64,000 bases of DNA from Spodoptera frugiperda (taxonomy: Eukaryota; Arthropoda; Insecta; Lepidoptera; Noctuidae). The DNA lies in assembly GCF_023101765.2 (NCBI RefSeq), contig NC_064234.1:7006001-7070000 (forward strand). Reading direction: 5' to 3'. Both the position numbers and the translations under genes were made by a program. Below the pieces are notes generated by a model that saw only the letters and a list, made by a program, of their open reading frames with translations, did no database searches and was not told the origin of the DNA. Positions 27,931 to 41,352 of this stretch are shown in pieces; the stretch's first letter is position 1; every line of letters starts with the position of its first letter.

Positions 27931-30454
27931 TGCTTGCACTGCTGCTATTCTATGACTCATAATGATTTGACAATATTGATACCTACTAGTATTGACGACT
28001 TCGTATTTACAAAAATATTCCACTCATACTTTACTGTTTCTTGTTAAACTTGAGTATATTTTGATTTTTTCCTTGTTTCACATGCATTCGTCGGATCATA
28101 CCAGCTTCAGACAAAATGTAAAAAACAGTAGGTAGGGATTCTAAAATACCTAAATGCAACTGAAAGTTGTATATTTTATTAGAAATCAAAATGTAGATAG
28201 ATACCTAGTTGGTTATTACGGTTAACTTGAGTCATAATCGAATATAGAGCACATTATTAACATTGACACATCATATTTTAATTTAGTCTTTATATGTACT
28301 TGGCAAATGTATCAATTTAATTTGCACAGTCTCATCACCAAATACAACCAATACAACCTGTACACAATTGGTACTAATTGAATAGAGAAAGTGTTACATT
28401 TAAATATATTTTCTTCAGAGCTTCTTTGCAGTATTTTTATATATGTAATTATGTCGGACTTTTTATTTTAGTTTGGACTATATGGTACCACTTTTACTTC
28501 TTGCGCATTCATAAACCCCACGTTAATTAGATCCAGGAAGTGACGAAGCTTCCCATAACAAACCTTAATAAAAGTTAAATTATTTGTGAACTTGGATGTC
28601 TAAATAATTCTAACGACTTGGTTCACGTTTACTCGTAATGTTCTTTGATTAACTTTTGGAAGTAACTTGAATGAAGTCAGCCGTGACATGTTAGCTGAGA
28701 GGGCAATCTCTGCCACATTTCACGCATGTGTGAAGCTAAACCGAAGCTAAAAAGTGTGTTGAGTGGCCTTTTGATTTTGCCACTTGAAAATAATACGGTT
28801 TCTCATGTCGTTTTGACTTGAGTTTATGTACAAACAAATATAATTATGTATTTACAGTTCAAAAGAAGGAAACGTGGAACTTGAATTTAATGGTACCTAC
28901 TTGCGTATAGAAGGATAAAATCCTTTGCTCCGATTAGAGACAAAAAGTGCGGAAGGAATTTTGAAATGTTATTTATTTCTGCTTGGTTCTTTGTTATTCA
29001 GGGTTCAATGTAAGGTTTATCTAACTATCCACATACGTTACGTGAAATTGTAACCATTGCAATAAAAACAGAAAGCTGACAGATAGTTTACTAAGTATTT
29101 ATCAAATTACTATGATCTGATTCCTCGCAAAAAACATTGGAGTCAAAAATATACATTTATCAAGATGATTCACTTAAGTTTTGTTACTTTTTTTTTCATA
29201 TTAGCTGTGACGTACGTATGAATCCGTATTTGCTGACATTGTAGACGCGACAATTTGCCCTAGACAAAGTATTGTTCGCATCAGGTGATAATATTACATC
29301 ATATTTGCAGTGCGACAATATTGACATGTGTCCATATTTCGCAATTGCTTTCCGTTTTGCCTCTGGTTGTAATTTGAGAACTGTTTCGGACGACACTAAT
29401 TTTTATCCTTCACTGAAGTGCAGACTTTTTGATGCGCCTTTGTTTTTTTTTTATTGATAGGTTCATCGACTTTTGTTAATAGTGATTAATATTGCTAAGA
29501 TTTGCTATGGATAATTATTATACAAAAACGGGAATTTGTATTGGATTTTCCAAACTTAAAATTTTATAAAAGCCAAGTAGAATGCAAAAGACTTTGTTCA
29601 GTAGTAGATGACTTGCGGGATTTGATGATACTGATAAAACAATTACGTGTACCCATGGATTTAAATACTGATCAATGTATGTAGTTGTTATAATCGAGTA
29701 GTACGTTTAATCGATACAATTTATGAATTCGATATTGGCTGAGTTGGTTAGACAATGTCAACTTCGACATGATTCCTTACAAGCAGCTAGAGACAAACTC
29801 GACCTACCGACTTATTCACAGTACGAATCCATATTGCTGATTTTAATAATTTACGTACATTATGAGCAAGAATATTCACAATCTCAGTAGTGCCTAAGGC
29901 GAGAGAAGTACTCATAAGAAGAATTTATAACGTTTTTAGCTGAAGTTTACAAAATATTTTGTAGATTTATTATCTTGCCTTTTTCCCTGTGAGATGTACG
30001 AGGTGGTGGTCGTAACGTGACATGAGAACCTCGTACCTCAGAGTTTAACCTTCTTTGTGGTTTTATACAATTTATGTATATTGCAAGGCGACTGTGCAAG
30101 TGTACATGTTCAGCTTTCATAATCAAGGTGCACTCTGGTATATAAACTCTTTCATTTTAGCATTATTTGTGCGAGATGAAGTGCAGTAAATCAAATCCTT
30201 TAAGCTTATCTTGTTTTTTATTCCGATCTACTGTGTGGACAAACCGTGCACCTCCTATACAGCAGCCGCACCACTTTGCTTTATAATGATAGTCATGCTT
30301 AAAATCTATGATTCATTGATTAAAGAAAAATACCAATCTCCAATGAATTAAATCTACGCAGTTACTCATGTGACGTCAACGTTAACCACGCAGTGGAAGG
30401 TTTGCAAGAAACTGTTGGATCGACGAATTAAATACGTACTTCCCCAATCTCGAC

Positions 30455-30570
30455 GTGGTGAGATGGCGGAGCGGTGAGTCACTGGTGGCGGCGGGAGCGA
30501 GAGCGGGTGCGTGCGCGGCGCCGGCTAGCAGCGGCCTGCGCCCGCGCAGCCTGCAGCCGCGCGCCAACAT
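30455..30570 (+). promoter_or_regulatory. GC-rich islet with a donor-like site
   Basis: GCG/GTGAGTCA at 30471-30479 is a good splice donor match at the left edge of a CpG-dense block. The sequence before the donor is not GC-rich and the block lies after it, so this could be an alternative non-coding exon or chance. Confidence 0.2.
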
Positions 30571-31099
30571 TCCACGAGATCGTTGCCTCCCTGTGTTCGT
30601 AACCATTCTGATGCAATATTCAACTTTACTGCGTCCTTGCAATGCCGTAATTCATTACAACAAGTTTAATCGGTGTGCAGTCATTTTTATCATTTTTCTC
30701 CCTTACAGGTTCTATCATGTTTTACATCCAAGGCCACTTTGGCGACCTTAATTACGGACGGTCTGGAGCCTTGACAGGAATGGCATATATAATATTGTTA
30801 TACGGATTAATTGAGTGGTGCACGTAGCCAGGGCCTAACTGGAGCCAGCGTTTACTAACATACAATAGCCGTGTACTGAAACTTACATACTTGCATGATA
30901 ATATTAAGACGTCGCAGTAAGTAATGATTAGTTGGTACTTGTGAAGTAATTTGTTTGGGTAAGTAGGTGCTTTAGGTGTATAAGTAGATTATGGAGAACG
31001 GCTTGTTGTAGATAAACAAATAGTGGTTCTAGTGGAGCATGTTATACAAATAAGGTGGCGAGTTGTCATGACGAGTGGCAAATTGGCGTGGTGTGTGCA

Positions 31100-31163
31100 T
31101 TTGTTCCAGGCCGGCGGGCGGCGGGCGGCGGCGCTCGCTCGCACTCCCCGCCTCGCGCAGCCT
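31100..31163. other. GC-rich islet
   Basis: CpG-dense block with a CGGCGGGCGGCGGGCGGC-like run. No gene signal on either strand. Confidence 0.3.
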
Positions 31164-32279
31164 TGGGACAATCTCATCAATGTCTATGTCATTGTCGGTC
31201 GTCTTAACAATCATTAGCTTATGTAAACCAAATCGAATTGCTACTGCACCTTATTTATCGAATTGAAGATGGTTTCGACTACTTGATTCTTTTTCATTTC
31301 TTTTGCCGTTTTCTTGTTAGCGTAGAAAAAGGCACTCCAATTTCATTGCAGTTTCTACATATGGAATACCTATGTTATGTGCATACTATATATTTTTTTA
31401 TATAAATATTATAACTAAATGTTTGGTTTTTTTTGTACAGTAAAAATATAACTTGCTCATATAAAGAGTTAGTAAATACCTAAAGGATAACAATAGACAA
31501 TAGTACCTACTAAGTTTTCTTTCTTTTTATTGTTGTTTCCTATATACTTACATATAAAACTGTATTATGAACGAAATGAATGTTGTAACAATATTAAGTT
31601 TTATCAGATAGAACACTCGAACAATGACAATAGTAATATTTATTTCGCGAAGTTTATCCATAAGCAATTTCAATCGGGAATTCTTATAGGCACCATATAT
31701 GTGGTTATCTCTTTATAGACAGCTCGATAACCGATAACCTCTTGGCACCGTAGGTACCTGAGCCGATAGCTCGGTTAGAACTGCCGTTACTTGTAAAATC
31801 ACACGCACAATCCTCCTAGCATTGTGCTGCGGCGCTTACCAGCCAGTTATCGATGCATCGGGAATTCTACTTCTAATTATAGATATACCAGTGTTAAATA
31901 AAACTCGACTTAAAAAGTCGATCCCTTCCACTCTAAGTAAGTTAACTATTGAGATGAATCATTTTGGAAAAACTGTGTCCACATTTTGCCTACAAAGATT
32001 CCTTTGTAGTTAATTTTGCAAAAAACGGCAGGATGCGGAGTCGGAGGCGTGTCGAGTAGAGCGGAGACGGCGTAGGGTTGCAGCAGCTAGGAGATATGAC
32101 CACTGCAATTAGAAGGGGCCGGAAAACTAACCGATTCGAAAGAAAAGCTTATCAATACGTAAGCAATCAATCATTTGAAATGATAAGCGGAGAGAATGTG
32201 CCGCTAATATTGAATGTGTCGTAATAGTTAGTAATGGAGAAGAGAGACGTAGTTGAAGTCAGTATATTTTCTGGTTGGT

Positions 32280-32450
32280 ACGGAAAAGCTAGAGTGGTGG
32301 TGGCAGCCCTGTGTGCGGCGACGAAGGCGGTGGTGCGGCGCAAGGCGCGGGGGGTGAAGCGAGCGAGGCTGCTGCGAGTGTCCGCGGCTGTCAGGCCGGA
32401 CTAACCCGTCGCTCCAGGTCAGCGCTCCAGCCGGCTATTTATAGAGGTGC
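32280..32450 (-). promoter_or_regulatory. GC-rich block with perfect TATA/MEF2-type site
   Basis: CTATTTATAG at 32435-32444 matches the MEF2 consensus YTAWWWWTAR. Read on the minus strand it is CTATAAATAG, a textbook TATA box, followed by about 150 bp of CpG-rich sequence as in a promoter with a GC-rich leader. No initiator at +1 and no coding exon on the minus strand are recognised. Confidence 0.25.
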
Positions 32451-35400
32451 CCCTTAAACAGAGTAATTATTCATTGATTAGCACTGCGAGGAATAGAGGA
32501 TTGCGCTTCTGATAGCCATCGCGCAAACGAGAATCGTCGCCGGCGCCGCGCCTCGTCCAGACTGCTCCCTGCAATATACCAACTACCTCCATAATAAAAA
32601 CTTATGACAATCTATGCCATTAACTACTAGAAATATTCAGTACTCTTTTCTTAAATATCATGAAATTCGTGAATTTCTTGGCGGCTCCACAGGAAATGTT
32701 GTTTATTTTTGATATTTTGGGAATCGTCTTAATATTCTCGGAGAGGCTTACGCCGGCAGGTTTCCTATCGTTTATTTATAGGGGGAAGGTATCTACGTGA
32801 GAAGACTCGCGTACTCGCACAGATCTAATAATATAAATCGCTTAAATAAACTTCGTAAGTAGAAGTAATTCGATTTCAAAAATGTACGCATTTTTTAGTA
32901 TGGGCAAATATGTGGATTTCATTGATTGCTAATGATTAGCAACCAAACGTTTTTTCAGAAACAAAATTATTATGATACGTATTTAGATGATGGAAAATTG
33001 AAAACACACATTCAATTCAAATTTAGGTGATTTGAAATATAATCTAAGTAAATTAGTCCTATCTCAAAATAAAATAGAGCTAAAGGCAATAATAGTATCG
33101 AAGAAGCTTAATACATTAACGGATTTTCGGTAACACAATTATTTAATAACTAGACAAGTTAAACCATGAACACGCGACACCACTAGCTCGGAAATTGTAA
33201 CCGAGTTAAGTAAAAGCTAATAGAATAAGACACAGGAAAGACATGAAACTGTTTAACGAATAAGGTTTTTATGTTTTAATATCCCTGTTACAAAACATTA
33301 TCAGATCAAAATCTTTCCGTACATAACCTTATTAAGAAGGACGATGCTTGTGGCTTTTACTATAAATATAAACCTCGTATAGGGTAAGTAAATTAATTTC
33401 TGTTGAGTTATTAAAGGGACGTTTGAGCTTTGATAGGATAACTCGATAATATGAATGGGTTTTATTTGAAGAAACTTTAAATATTACTATGCTTTCTTTT
33501 AACAATATGCTTTAAATCAGACAACTTCACATTATTTTGTGTCAACACAGTATAATTTGTATAAGTTACACAAACATTTTGGAAGGTCATTAAATCCGTT
33601 TTCATAACTTCAGTCAACGGATGTGATTAATGATTGACAGACAAGACAAGCAATTTCAACACGAATTGACACGAGATTTGACATTTGCGTGTGTTGGAGC
33701 ATAAGTCAATATTTTAATTGAACCCATTCATTTTGCACTCGCTTGAGGATTGAATTATTTTTTATTCTTTCTTCAGTAATTGAATATTTTACTAAGCCGT
33801 AAATCTATCTCTATTTAAATTCGTTGCATGCCTTTATATGGTGCGGCCTTAATAATCAAAAAGATGATTTATATTATTTTTTCAACTGCGGCTTAAATAA
33901 AAATATATGAGGCTGCAAACGTACGCAAAGAAGTCAAGTTTTGTTTTTGCAAAAAGTGTTACGGCGAAATAGTTCTCTTAGGCTGAATCATGTTCTAAAG
34001 TATTAATTAAAAATACATTGTCGTAGAGCTTGATATACGTTTTTGTTGTGCGAGGTTTATGTGTGCAGTTTCATATTCCACTTAAGTACAGGTGCAAGTG
34101 TATCTACAGAAGATTCTATAAAATTTATGTTGCACGTATAGATGACTTCGTCGGCCTATTAATACCCCGATAGATACCAACTCGGGTGTTGTTACACTTT
34201 AAATGAGTCATAATAAAAATATTCCAGTTCCACAAGTTACGTCGCGTATGCAAAGCGTGAGAATATTTTACGAATATGAATTGGGTGTCTACGTATTAAT
34301 TAAATTTAGCCACAAAAATAAGGAAACCCGTTACGATTTAACGTTATGCAGTGTACTAACTAGTTCTTAAAGGAGAATAAAATTCTCGTTTTCAACGGTA
34401 AGTTGATGACGAATTCGATAAGAAAAACGAAATCATGAGCTGTTTTACTGGATGCTCTTTTGTCGAACTGGATGTGAATTTTGATAGTAACGTGTTTTGT
34501 TTCAAATATAGGTCGCAGATGTAAGCGTATGATTTGCATAGAGGTGAGACAAATCTCTCAAGGCTTAACGGAATAGTCCGCGGTGACATTGCCCTCGTAT
34601 CGACGAGCACACAAATTTAATTTCAATGAACTGTGTAAACAATGAGGTTGCGTGTATAAACTAGTAGGCCGATTCATAAAGAGGTAATGCGCTAACTGTT
34701 TTTCAGAAACCAAGTTCGAACACCTATCACGTTCACCGAGACATCGGTGAACAATTCCCAGGCTTGACCGGTTTTATAATCGGGAAATTCGTGGAAGGCT
34801 CGCGGTGACCCGCTTGACTTCGACTGGTCACTCTCTTCATACGCCATGTTTTTGCACACAGAGAAAATGCGCATGTAATAAGTACTTACAAATATCGCTG
34901 ACGCAATTTTATAATGAGTATTAATATGTAGTAAAATCACTTACGAACGAAAGCAAAAAATTGACATATGAGTTAATTGACGTGTAAAGTACCTATTTAT
35001 TTTTTACTTTACCATATCGGTCTAGTAACCGCGACTGTTGAGCTAAAATGTTTTAGGAATTGTGGCTGATGTATGCTCTTCAATATAAGATTTACAATAT
35101 GCAAAGGCAATGTTTCTTATAAAAAGTAAATAACAAGAATTCCATATAAGAAACAATTCTCAGCCAAGTAACGATTCTTTAAATTAATTTAAAAAATAAA
35201 CAAATACGACATGTATTGACAAGATGCCGTTCAATTACGCTAATGATAAGATATGATTTCGCACAAGCAATGTATTACGTAGTGAAGGCAAAAAGTCCGA
35301 GAGTAAAGTCCGAGCCATAGTTTTGAGAATTTCTGATTCATAAAGGACCAACTCGACGATGACTTGATAAAGATTGTCTATTTGTTGATACATTGCTTTA

Positions 35401-36745
35401 AAAAAACCCCGCGGATTGAAAAACGATGAATTCTGAGAAGGGTCCCAGTATCTGAATGAAAGCCGGCCATGTATCTCAAAATGTTGGACGCTGGCTGACT
35501 AACTGTTATTCCTTTTTCGAGTTCAGTCTCTTACTTCATTCTTTGATATAACTGTCATTTTGTAGGAACCATAAATATACAAACTTGTTTGCTATTTAAC
35601 GGCTATTTATCTAGTTTCTAGGTATCTGGTATCTATTAAAAAATGCATATTGAAAATCCAATAACATTTTATCCGATTCATTGATCCGAGATTCGTACTA
35701 GGTAGTTTCTCGACTCGACAACGAGGCACCTACTCATGTTTATGTTTCTTACACTTTGATTAATTCCTTTGAACAGAACCCCAAACATTTACTCAAGAAC
35801 CTCAAACAAACATAGCGAACTTTTTTAACCCAAAATTATACCGCAGGACACAAACAAGTTGCATAGAAAATAGAGAAGAAAATAATATAAAAACAGTTAG
35901 TTTAGGAATAATAAATATTTAATAGTATACAGCTATAAAATGGACTTATTAATTAGTCCAGTCATAATGCAATTTAATTATAGAGAAATAGATTTGCATT
36001 TTGATTGGAGTCATTAGCTAATTGGTCTAAATACTTCACCTGTTGTATAGTCATTTATTAGTATGTAGGTATTTTACACACGCAAATGCTATACTAGACA
36101 AGATAAATTAGCATTATTTGTAAATTGTAAACCAGCATATTTTGCTTGCATAGAATTGTATGACGCGACAATTTTATGAAATTGTACGACACTCGTGTCA
36201 GACTCTGTTTGTTAAACATTTTTTTTTTTAATGTAGGTACATATGTCTATAGTAATCTATTTATATCTATGCAATATTTGTCTTAGCTTAGCATTGATGA
36301 ATCAACCCATAGTCTTGAACCAGAAATGATTGGCTTCTGAAATAATGTTCATAGGTATCCTATAAATGCTTTTTTCTTTTATATTTCCCGGAGCAAGAGG
36401 ATGAAAATGTAATATGGGAAAACCTGTATTACAACATTGAACAAAAAAGGGTTTAATGTGAAGAACATGTTTCATATTTAATTATATGATTGAATACATT
36501 GATTTTAAACCTTTCCTCAAAATGGGTTATCTTATTAAACTTAAAATTGGTACCTAAAGATTGCAGGGTAGACCTCCAGTGAATTATAATTTATTTACAG
36601 TTCGCCCCAACGATCTAAGGTGTTGCCAAAATAACTCGGGTAAACTTGGGTCAATCCAAGCTCCTAACCTTATCCGAAACAAATATGCTATAGCTATTTC
36701 TATACTATTTCTGATTATGTAACGTAGTTACTATTTAGGTCTTAA

Positions 36746-36937
36746 CTAGCTACTTTCGCGCGGTTTCACCCATTGCTTGGCTCCTATTGATTGTAGCGTG
36801 AGGTTTTAAGACATATAATAGCTTTTCGCGATAACTAGACTATCTAACACAAAAATAATTATTCGATTCGAACCAATAGTTCCGCAAATAACGCGTTCAA
36901 ACTAACAAACTCTTCAGCTTTTTAATTTTACTATAGA
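36746..36937 (-). mobile_element. Short Helitron-like element, minus strand
   Basis: On the minus strand it begins TCTATAG near 36937, continues with AAAGCTGAAGAGTTTGTTAG and AACGCGTTATTTGCGG, and ends CGCGCGAAAGTAGCTAG at 36746 with T next. The TC start and the CTAG end before T fit a Helitron. At 192 bp it is a small internal-deletion derivative. Confidence 0.5.
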
Positions 36938-36980
36938 ATATACATTAAAAAATTCTGAAACGACCCTTCCCGTTTTTTAT

Positions 36981-37039
36981 TAGATTAGATTTAGATTTCA
37001 GCCATGATCGTCCCACTGCAGGGCAAAAGCCTCCTTACT
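36981..37039 (-). mobile_element. 59-bp LINE 3' tail with 10-bp target-site duplication
   Basis: Read on the minus strand, it carries GGAGGCTTTTGCCCTGCAGT and GGGACGATCATGGCTGAAAT, then a tail of ATCTAA-like units. This is a 3' end seen widely in lepidopteran LINEs. It is flanked by identical CGTTTTTTAT copies at 36971-36980 and 37040-37049, as expected for target-primed insertion of a strongly 5'-truncated copy. Confidence 0.6.
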
Positions 37040-37082
37040 CGTTTTTTATGTGAAAGTTTAATATAAAGTTATCTTTTGAGAG

Positions 37083-37248
37083 TACTACGCAGCTGCTATG
37101 CATTTTTAATGCAGTACGCTGGTGCTACGCAGTTGCTACGCTGGTGCTACGACAGTGCTACGCAGTTACTAAGCGGTTGGTACGCTGGTGCTTCGTAACC
37201 GCTACGTAGGTGCTACGCCTTGACCACGCATTTGTTATGACAGTGCTC
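37083..37248. repeat. Degenerate 11-bp minisatellite (consensus TGCTACGCNGK)
   Basis: About fifteen head-to-tail units such as TGCTACGCAGT, TGCTACGCTGG and TGCTACGACAG, with one-base slips and substitutions towards the edges. The unit is not a multiple of three. It sits between two Helitron-like fragments, shortly after the LINE tail. Confidence 0.8.
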
Positions 37249-37322
37249 CATTTGCTTTGTAATTATTGACTGGTACTTTGTCATTACGTAGTACATGCGA
37301 AATACTTACTACATATATTATA

Positions 37323-37489
37323 CTAGTACTCACGCGTGGTTTCACTTACTGCTGGCTCCTATTGATCTTTACTCGATGAAAGGATTTTCTAATACAAAAA
37401 TAAAAAATCCATTTGAAGCAGTAGTTTTGGAGTTTAACGCGTTAAAATAAAAAAAAAAAACAAAGAAACTCTTCAGCTTAGTTATATGA
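37323..37489 (-). mobile_element. Second short Helitron-like element, minus strand
   Basis: Same family and orientation as 36746-36937: on the minus strand it has AAGCTGAAGAG near the 5' end (about 37470-37480), AACGCGTTAAAC inside, and ends GTGAGTACTAG at 37323 with T next. The A/T-rich run at 37445-37461 replaces the usual GTTT repeats. Confidence 0.45.
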
Positions 37490-40062
37490 CATATGTATTT
37501 GTAAATAGTTGTATATCAAAGATAGCAAACAACCTTAGACCTCATAAATAGAGGGCTTCAAAATACGAAAAAGACATAATACATGCATATTAGTCTTACA
37601 AAACCTTAAATAATAACTACCAAAGTTTTGAAATTTTCTACGTAAAGATCACTCTAGTTAAGAGGCTTTCACATTTGAATAAACCAATTTAATCGAACAT
37701 GATTCCCAATATAAAATGAGTATCTATAATAAGTACAAAAATAAACTATCGATAAACCACACTGCTAGCAATAAGCTCAAGAACGTTCCCTACATTGTAA
37801 ACGGTTTAGCGTCTGGCAGTACGGAGCTAATATTATGGAAGCAGTCAATAAATTGATAATAATAGATGGGTATTAAGTGTTAGGCAGCGGAACTGGATGC
37901 AGTTCGGCGGGTGTGCGGTCTGGGGTGGACAAAATCAATAGTCGGTAGCTACGAATAGCTACCACTACACCCGTAAAATCTGCACACATCGCGATTCTTT
38001 ATTCGGCTCATATCCGTACCGTGTCCCCGAACACGCCCGAAATGATTATCTTTCGAGCAGGTGGCGCTTATGATGAACATAATATCGCGGCTTCCGTACA
38101 CACGTATGCACATTTTTATAATCTTACACCACCATGGTGCCATATTTATTATATTTTTACAAGGGACTCGAGAACAATCCGCATTGCTAGTTATTTTTAC
38201 CGAGCTCCACAACGAATTAGATTAACCACGTCAAATATTTATTAATCTTATTATTGTTGTTGAAAGACTTAAGAAGTAGAAATGTCTCTTTAAAAGGAAC
38301 TATAGATAGATTAATCATTCGGTATCTACTAAAATAAATTGCATTTCTTAGTCACACGAGTAGATAAGACATCCAATAAATATTTTGATTATTCAGCTGT
38401 CCCTCTACGATGTGGCACACAGATTAAGATTTGCACAGAGCGAGCATGCACGAGCACAACAACTGAAGTATACTTGAACGGTCAACTATCAATCATATTT
38501 CCGCTACAGTTACGTCTTAAAAAAAATGTATGTCACATTGCGGATGCCAAGAAAATACCCTAATAATAAATTAGCATAGTAATGTTTGCGGCCGTTATGT
38601 AGGATTGAGTCCGCTTTAATTAATATAAAAAAGCGGCGCTACGTAGTGTCACTGGCCTTAGCAAATTTGACACTAGCAATATCTCTTGTTGAAATGTAAA
38701 CAAAAAAGCTTGTACTTATTAATCTACCTAGGACACTAATGCAGTTTCCAATTCATCATTAACACGATACTATAATTAGTATACAACCCACAGTTACGAA
38801 GCTAAAAACCGGATATTTATGTTTAACTCAGAGCCTGCTTCTTATGGAAACTAATTTATTCTACTCCAAATATTATGAAGTCGTTTCTTAATGATGTAAA
38901 TACATTTAGTTGATAGAGGACATCGCTTTTATTAGATTGTTATCTATTAGATGATATCTCTAAAATAACCATTGGTATAATGTAATGGTATCCTCTTCGA
39001 AGTGGCTAGTTGTGTGCCAAGTAGAGCCTTGGCACTAAATATAACAGTTAACCCGTTAAGGATAATAATACCGATATTATGTAGATATCCCCGTAATAGA
39101 TACCGCACATGTAGTGCGAGCGTTAGATAGCTCGCCGGCTCGCGCCTACTGCCTCCATTCTACTCCATTTCCCTGAGTTGACTCTAACTATTATCACGAG
39201 AGTGTAAGTGGCTAGCACACGATATGTTTTTGTTGAATTCTCCGATTATGAGCATACAAATGTTGTTTTAGGTTTGAGTCATTCTTAAAAACCCGTAGCG
39301 TTATGAATGATATTTATGAAACTAGGCTACACGTATTCTATGAATTGAAGTGTGTGATCTGTCCAATCCATCACATTTTATTATATGTGAAACCATTTGT
39401 ATAATGTAACCTTAATGCTTTCATAAATTTAAATAATTAAAAAATCAGAATTGCTTCACGACACGAGTAACAGTTAGTCATGATATTCTTAATGTTTATT
39501 GGTCGTTAAATGATTGTGTTTAGTGACTAGATAGAAGGATAGAACAAGTTATTCAAATTCGATAATGATGTCGATACTTAATGAGGAATTTGTACGAATT
39601 AATTATTATCCTTCCGGAAAATATAAATGTCTTAATTAAGAGACATTTCTCTTAGTTGTAGTAACGGTAATTATTTACACTGATTGCTATCAGAATATTT
39701 AGTAAATACTGAAATCTTAATTAGCGCCTACAAGTATTTTAGATTCTGATAATTATTCGCAATTAACATTTATTTATAGGCTGTTACCGACGCAAGGAAT
39801 AAAGAGTATAGGTACGTATGAATTGTAATACCTACCTAGTATCAAGCAAACTCCAAATAGGTCAACTTTGAAATGATAATGATTAATAGTAATAGTATAA
39901 CAAATGATATGCCGTTTTAAATTTATTGTGGACCACGGAAAGCTCCCAATTGGTGTAAGTGGCCCGTATCTATACGTCCATTAAACTATAAATAGGTAAG
40001 ATGAAAATGTATGTTATAACAAAAATATAATACAAGTGATATCATATAACATACAGGAATCA
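37490..40062. other. AT-rich stretch with nothing recognised
   Basis: No gene, repeat family or regulatory site stands out. Open frames up to 87 codons at 37949-38563 have no recognisable features. Confidence 0.5.
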
Positions 40063-40182
40063 TCTATACATATAATAAAATCGTAGAAAAGTGCTGTCTG
40101 TACATTGAAAATAAAAATAAAAAAAATAGCAGGGGTTATTGTTATGTCGATGTCGAACCCAAAAATGTAATTAACTTTTTTT

Positions 40183-40237
40183 TTGTCTGTTTGTCTGTTT
40201 GTCTGTTTGTCTGTTTGACTGTTCGTCTGTTCGTCTG
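40183..40237. repeat. TTTGTCTG microsatellite
   Basis: Four to five TTTGTCTG units followed by diverged GTTCGTCT units. This is the counterpart, on the other strand, of the CAGACAAA tract at 12589-12627 in copy 1. Confidence 0.9.
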
Positions 40238-40483
40238 TGCGCGCTAATCTCACAATCGGCTGATCCGAGTTGGATGCGGTTTTATATATTGTGGGATGCT
40301 TAAATTTACATTTAGTGTTTGTTTCATGTCAATCGGTTGTAAAAAAGTTATGTCAAATTAAAGAATCACGTCGAACATTCTATGCTTATACCATTAATCT
40401 CCGCAACTATTTGACGGATTTGGTTGAAATTTGGTACAGATATAGTTTAGAACCTTAAAAAGGACATAGATATATTTTTATTT

Positions 40484-41352
40484 CAAAAATCAAAAAATAA
40501 AATAAAAATAAATTAAAAATAAATATAAAATAAAAATAAAAATAAAATAAAATAGAATAAAAATAAAATAAAATAAAAATAAAATAAAAATAAAATAAAA
40601 ATAAAATAAAAATAAAATAAAAATAAAAATAAAAATAGAAATAAAAATAAAAATAAAAATAAAAATAAAAATAAAAATGAAATAAAAATATTTAAAAAAA
40701 AAATAAAAATAAAATAAACATAAAATAAAAAAATAAAATAAAAATAAAATAATAGTAAAATAAAATAAAAATAAAATAAAAATAAAATAAAAATAAAAAT
40801 AAAATAAAAATAAAATAAAAATAAAATAAAAATAAAATAAAATAAAAATAAAATAAAAATAAAATAAAAATAAAATAAAAATAAAATAAAAATAAAATAA
40901 AAATAAAATAAAATTAAAATTAAAATAAAATAAAAATAAAATAAAAATAAAATAAAAAAAAAATAAAAATAAAATAAAATAAAAAAAATAAAATAAAAAA
41001 AAATAAAAATAAAATAAAAATAAAAATAAAAATAAAATAAAAATAAAATAAAAATAAAATAAAAATAAAATAAAAATAAAATAAAATATAAAATAAAAAA
41101 AATAAAATAAAAATAAAATAAAAATAAAATAAAAATAAAATAAAAATAAAAATAAAATAAAAATAAAATAAAAATAAAATAAAAATAAAATAAAAATAAA
41201 ATAAAAATAAAATAAAAATAAAATAACGATAAAATAAAAATAAAATAAAAATAAAATAAAAATAAAATAAAAATAAAATAAAAATAAAATAAAAATAAAT
41301 CAAAAATAAATATAAAAATAAAATAAAAATAAAATAAAAATAAAATAAAAAA
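40484..41352. repeat. Long (AAAAT)n tract, about 0.87 kb
   Basis: A nearly pure array of AAAAT units with occasional AAAAAT units and single-base changes (for example AACGAT near 41226). The spurious minus-strand reading frames of 288 and 156 codons here are Phe/Tyr/Ile/Leu repeats and are not genes. The tract grows out of a short AAAAAT-rich seed that is also present in copy 1 at 11011-11037. Confidence 0.95.

Larger units (their letters stand above)
12747..36745. other. Long non-coding stretch between the two Helitron clusters
   Basis: No gene is supported in 24 kb. The stretch holds GC-rich islets (about 13508-13590, 14276-14337, 16098-16260, 26985-27081, 27750-27930, 30460-30570, 31100-31163, 32280-32435 and 32535-32570) and two small repeat fragments (17619 and 24690). 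Elsewhere I see ordinary AT-rich sequence. It may be intergenic, or intronic if the tenectin-like gene starts even further upstream. Confidence 0.5.

Noticed and set aside
29735..29815. A-box-like TTGGCTGAGTTGGTTAGA
   Set aside because: No B box or tRNA fold downstream.
36700..37500. Possible CRISPR-like array at the 11-bp repeats
   Set aside because: The units are head to tail with no spacers and the host is a eukaryote. It is a minisatellite.
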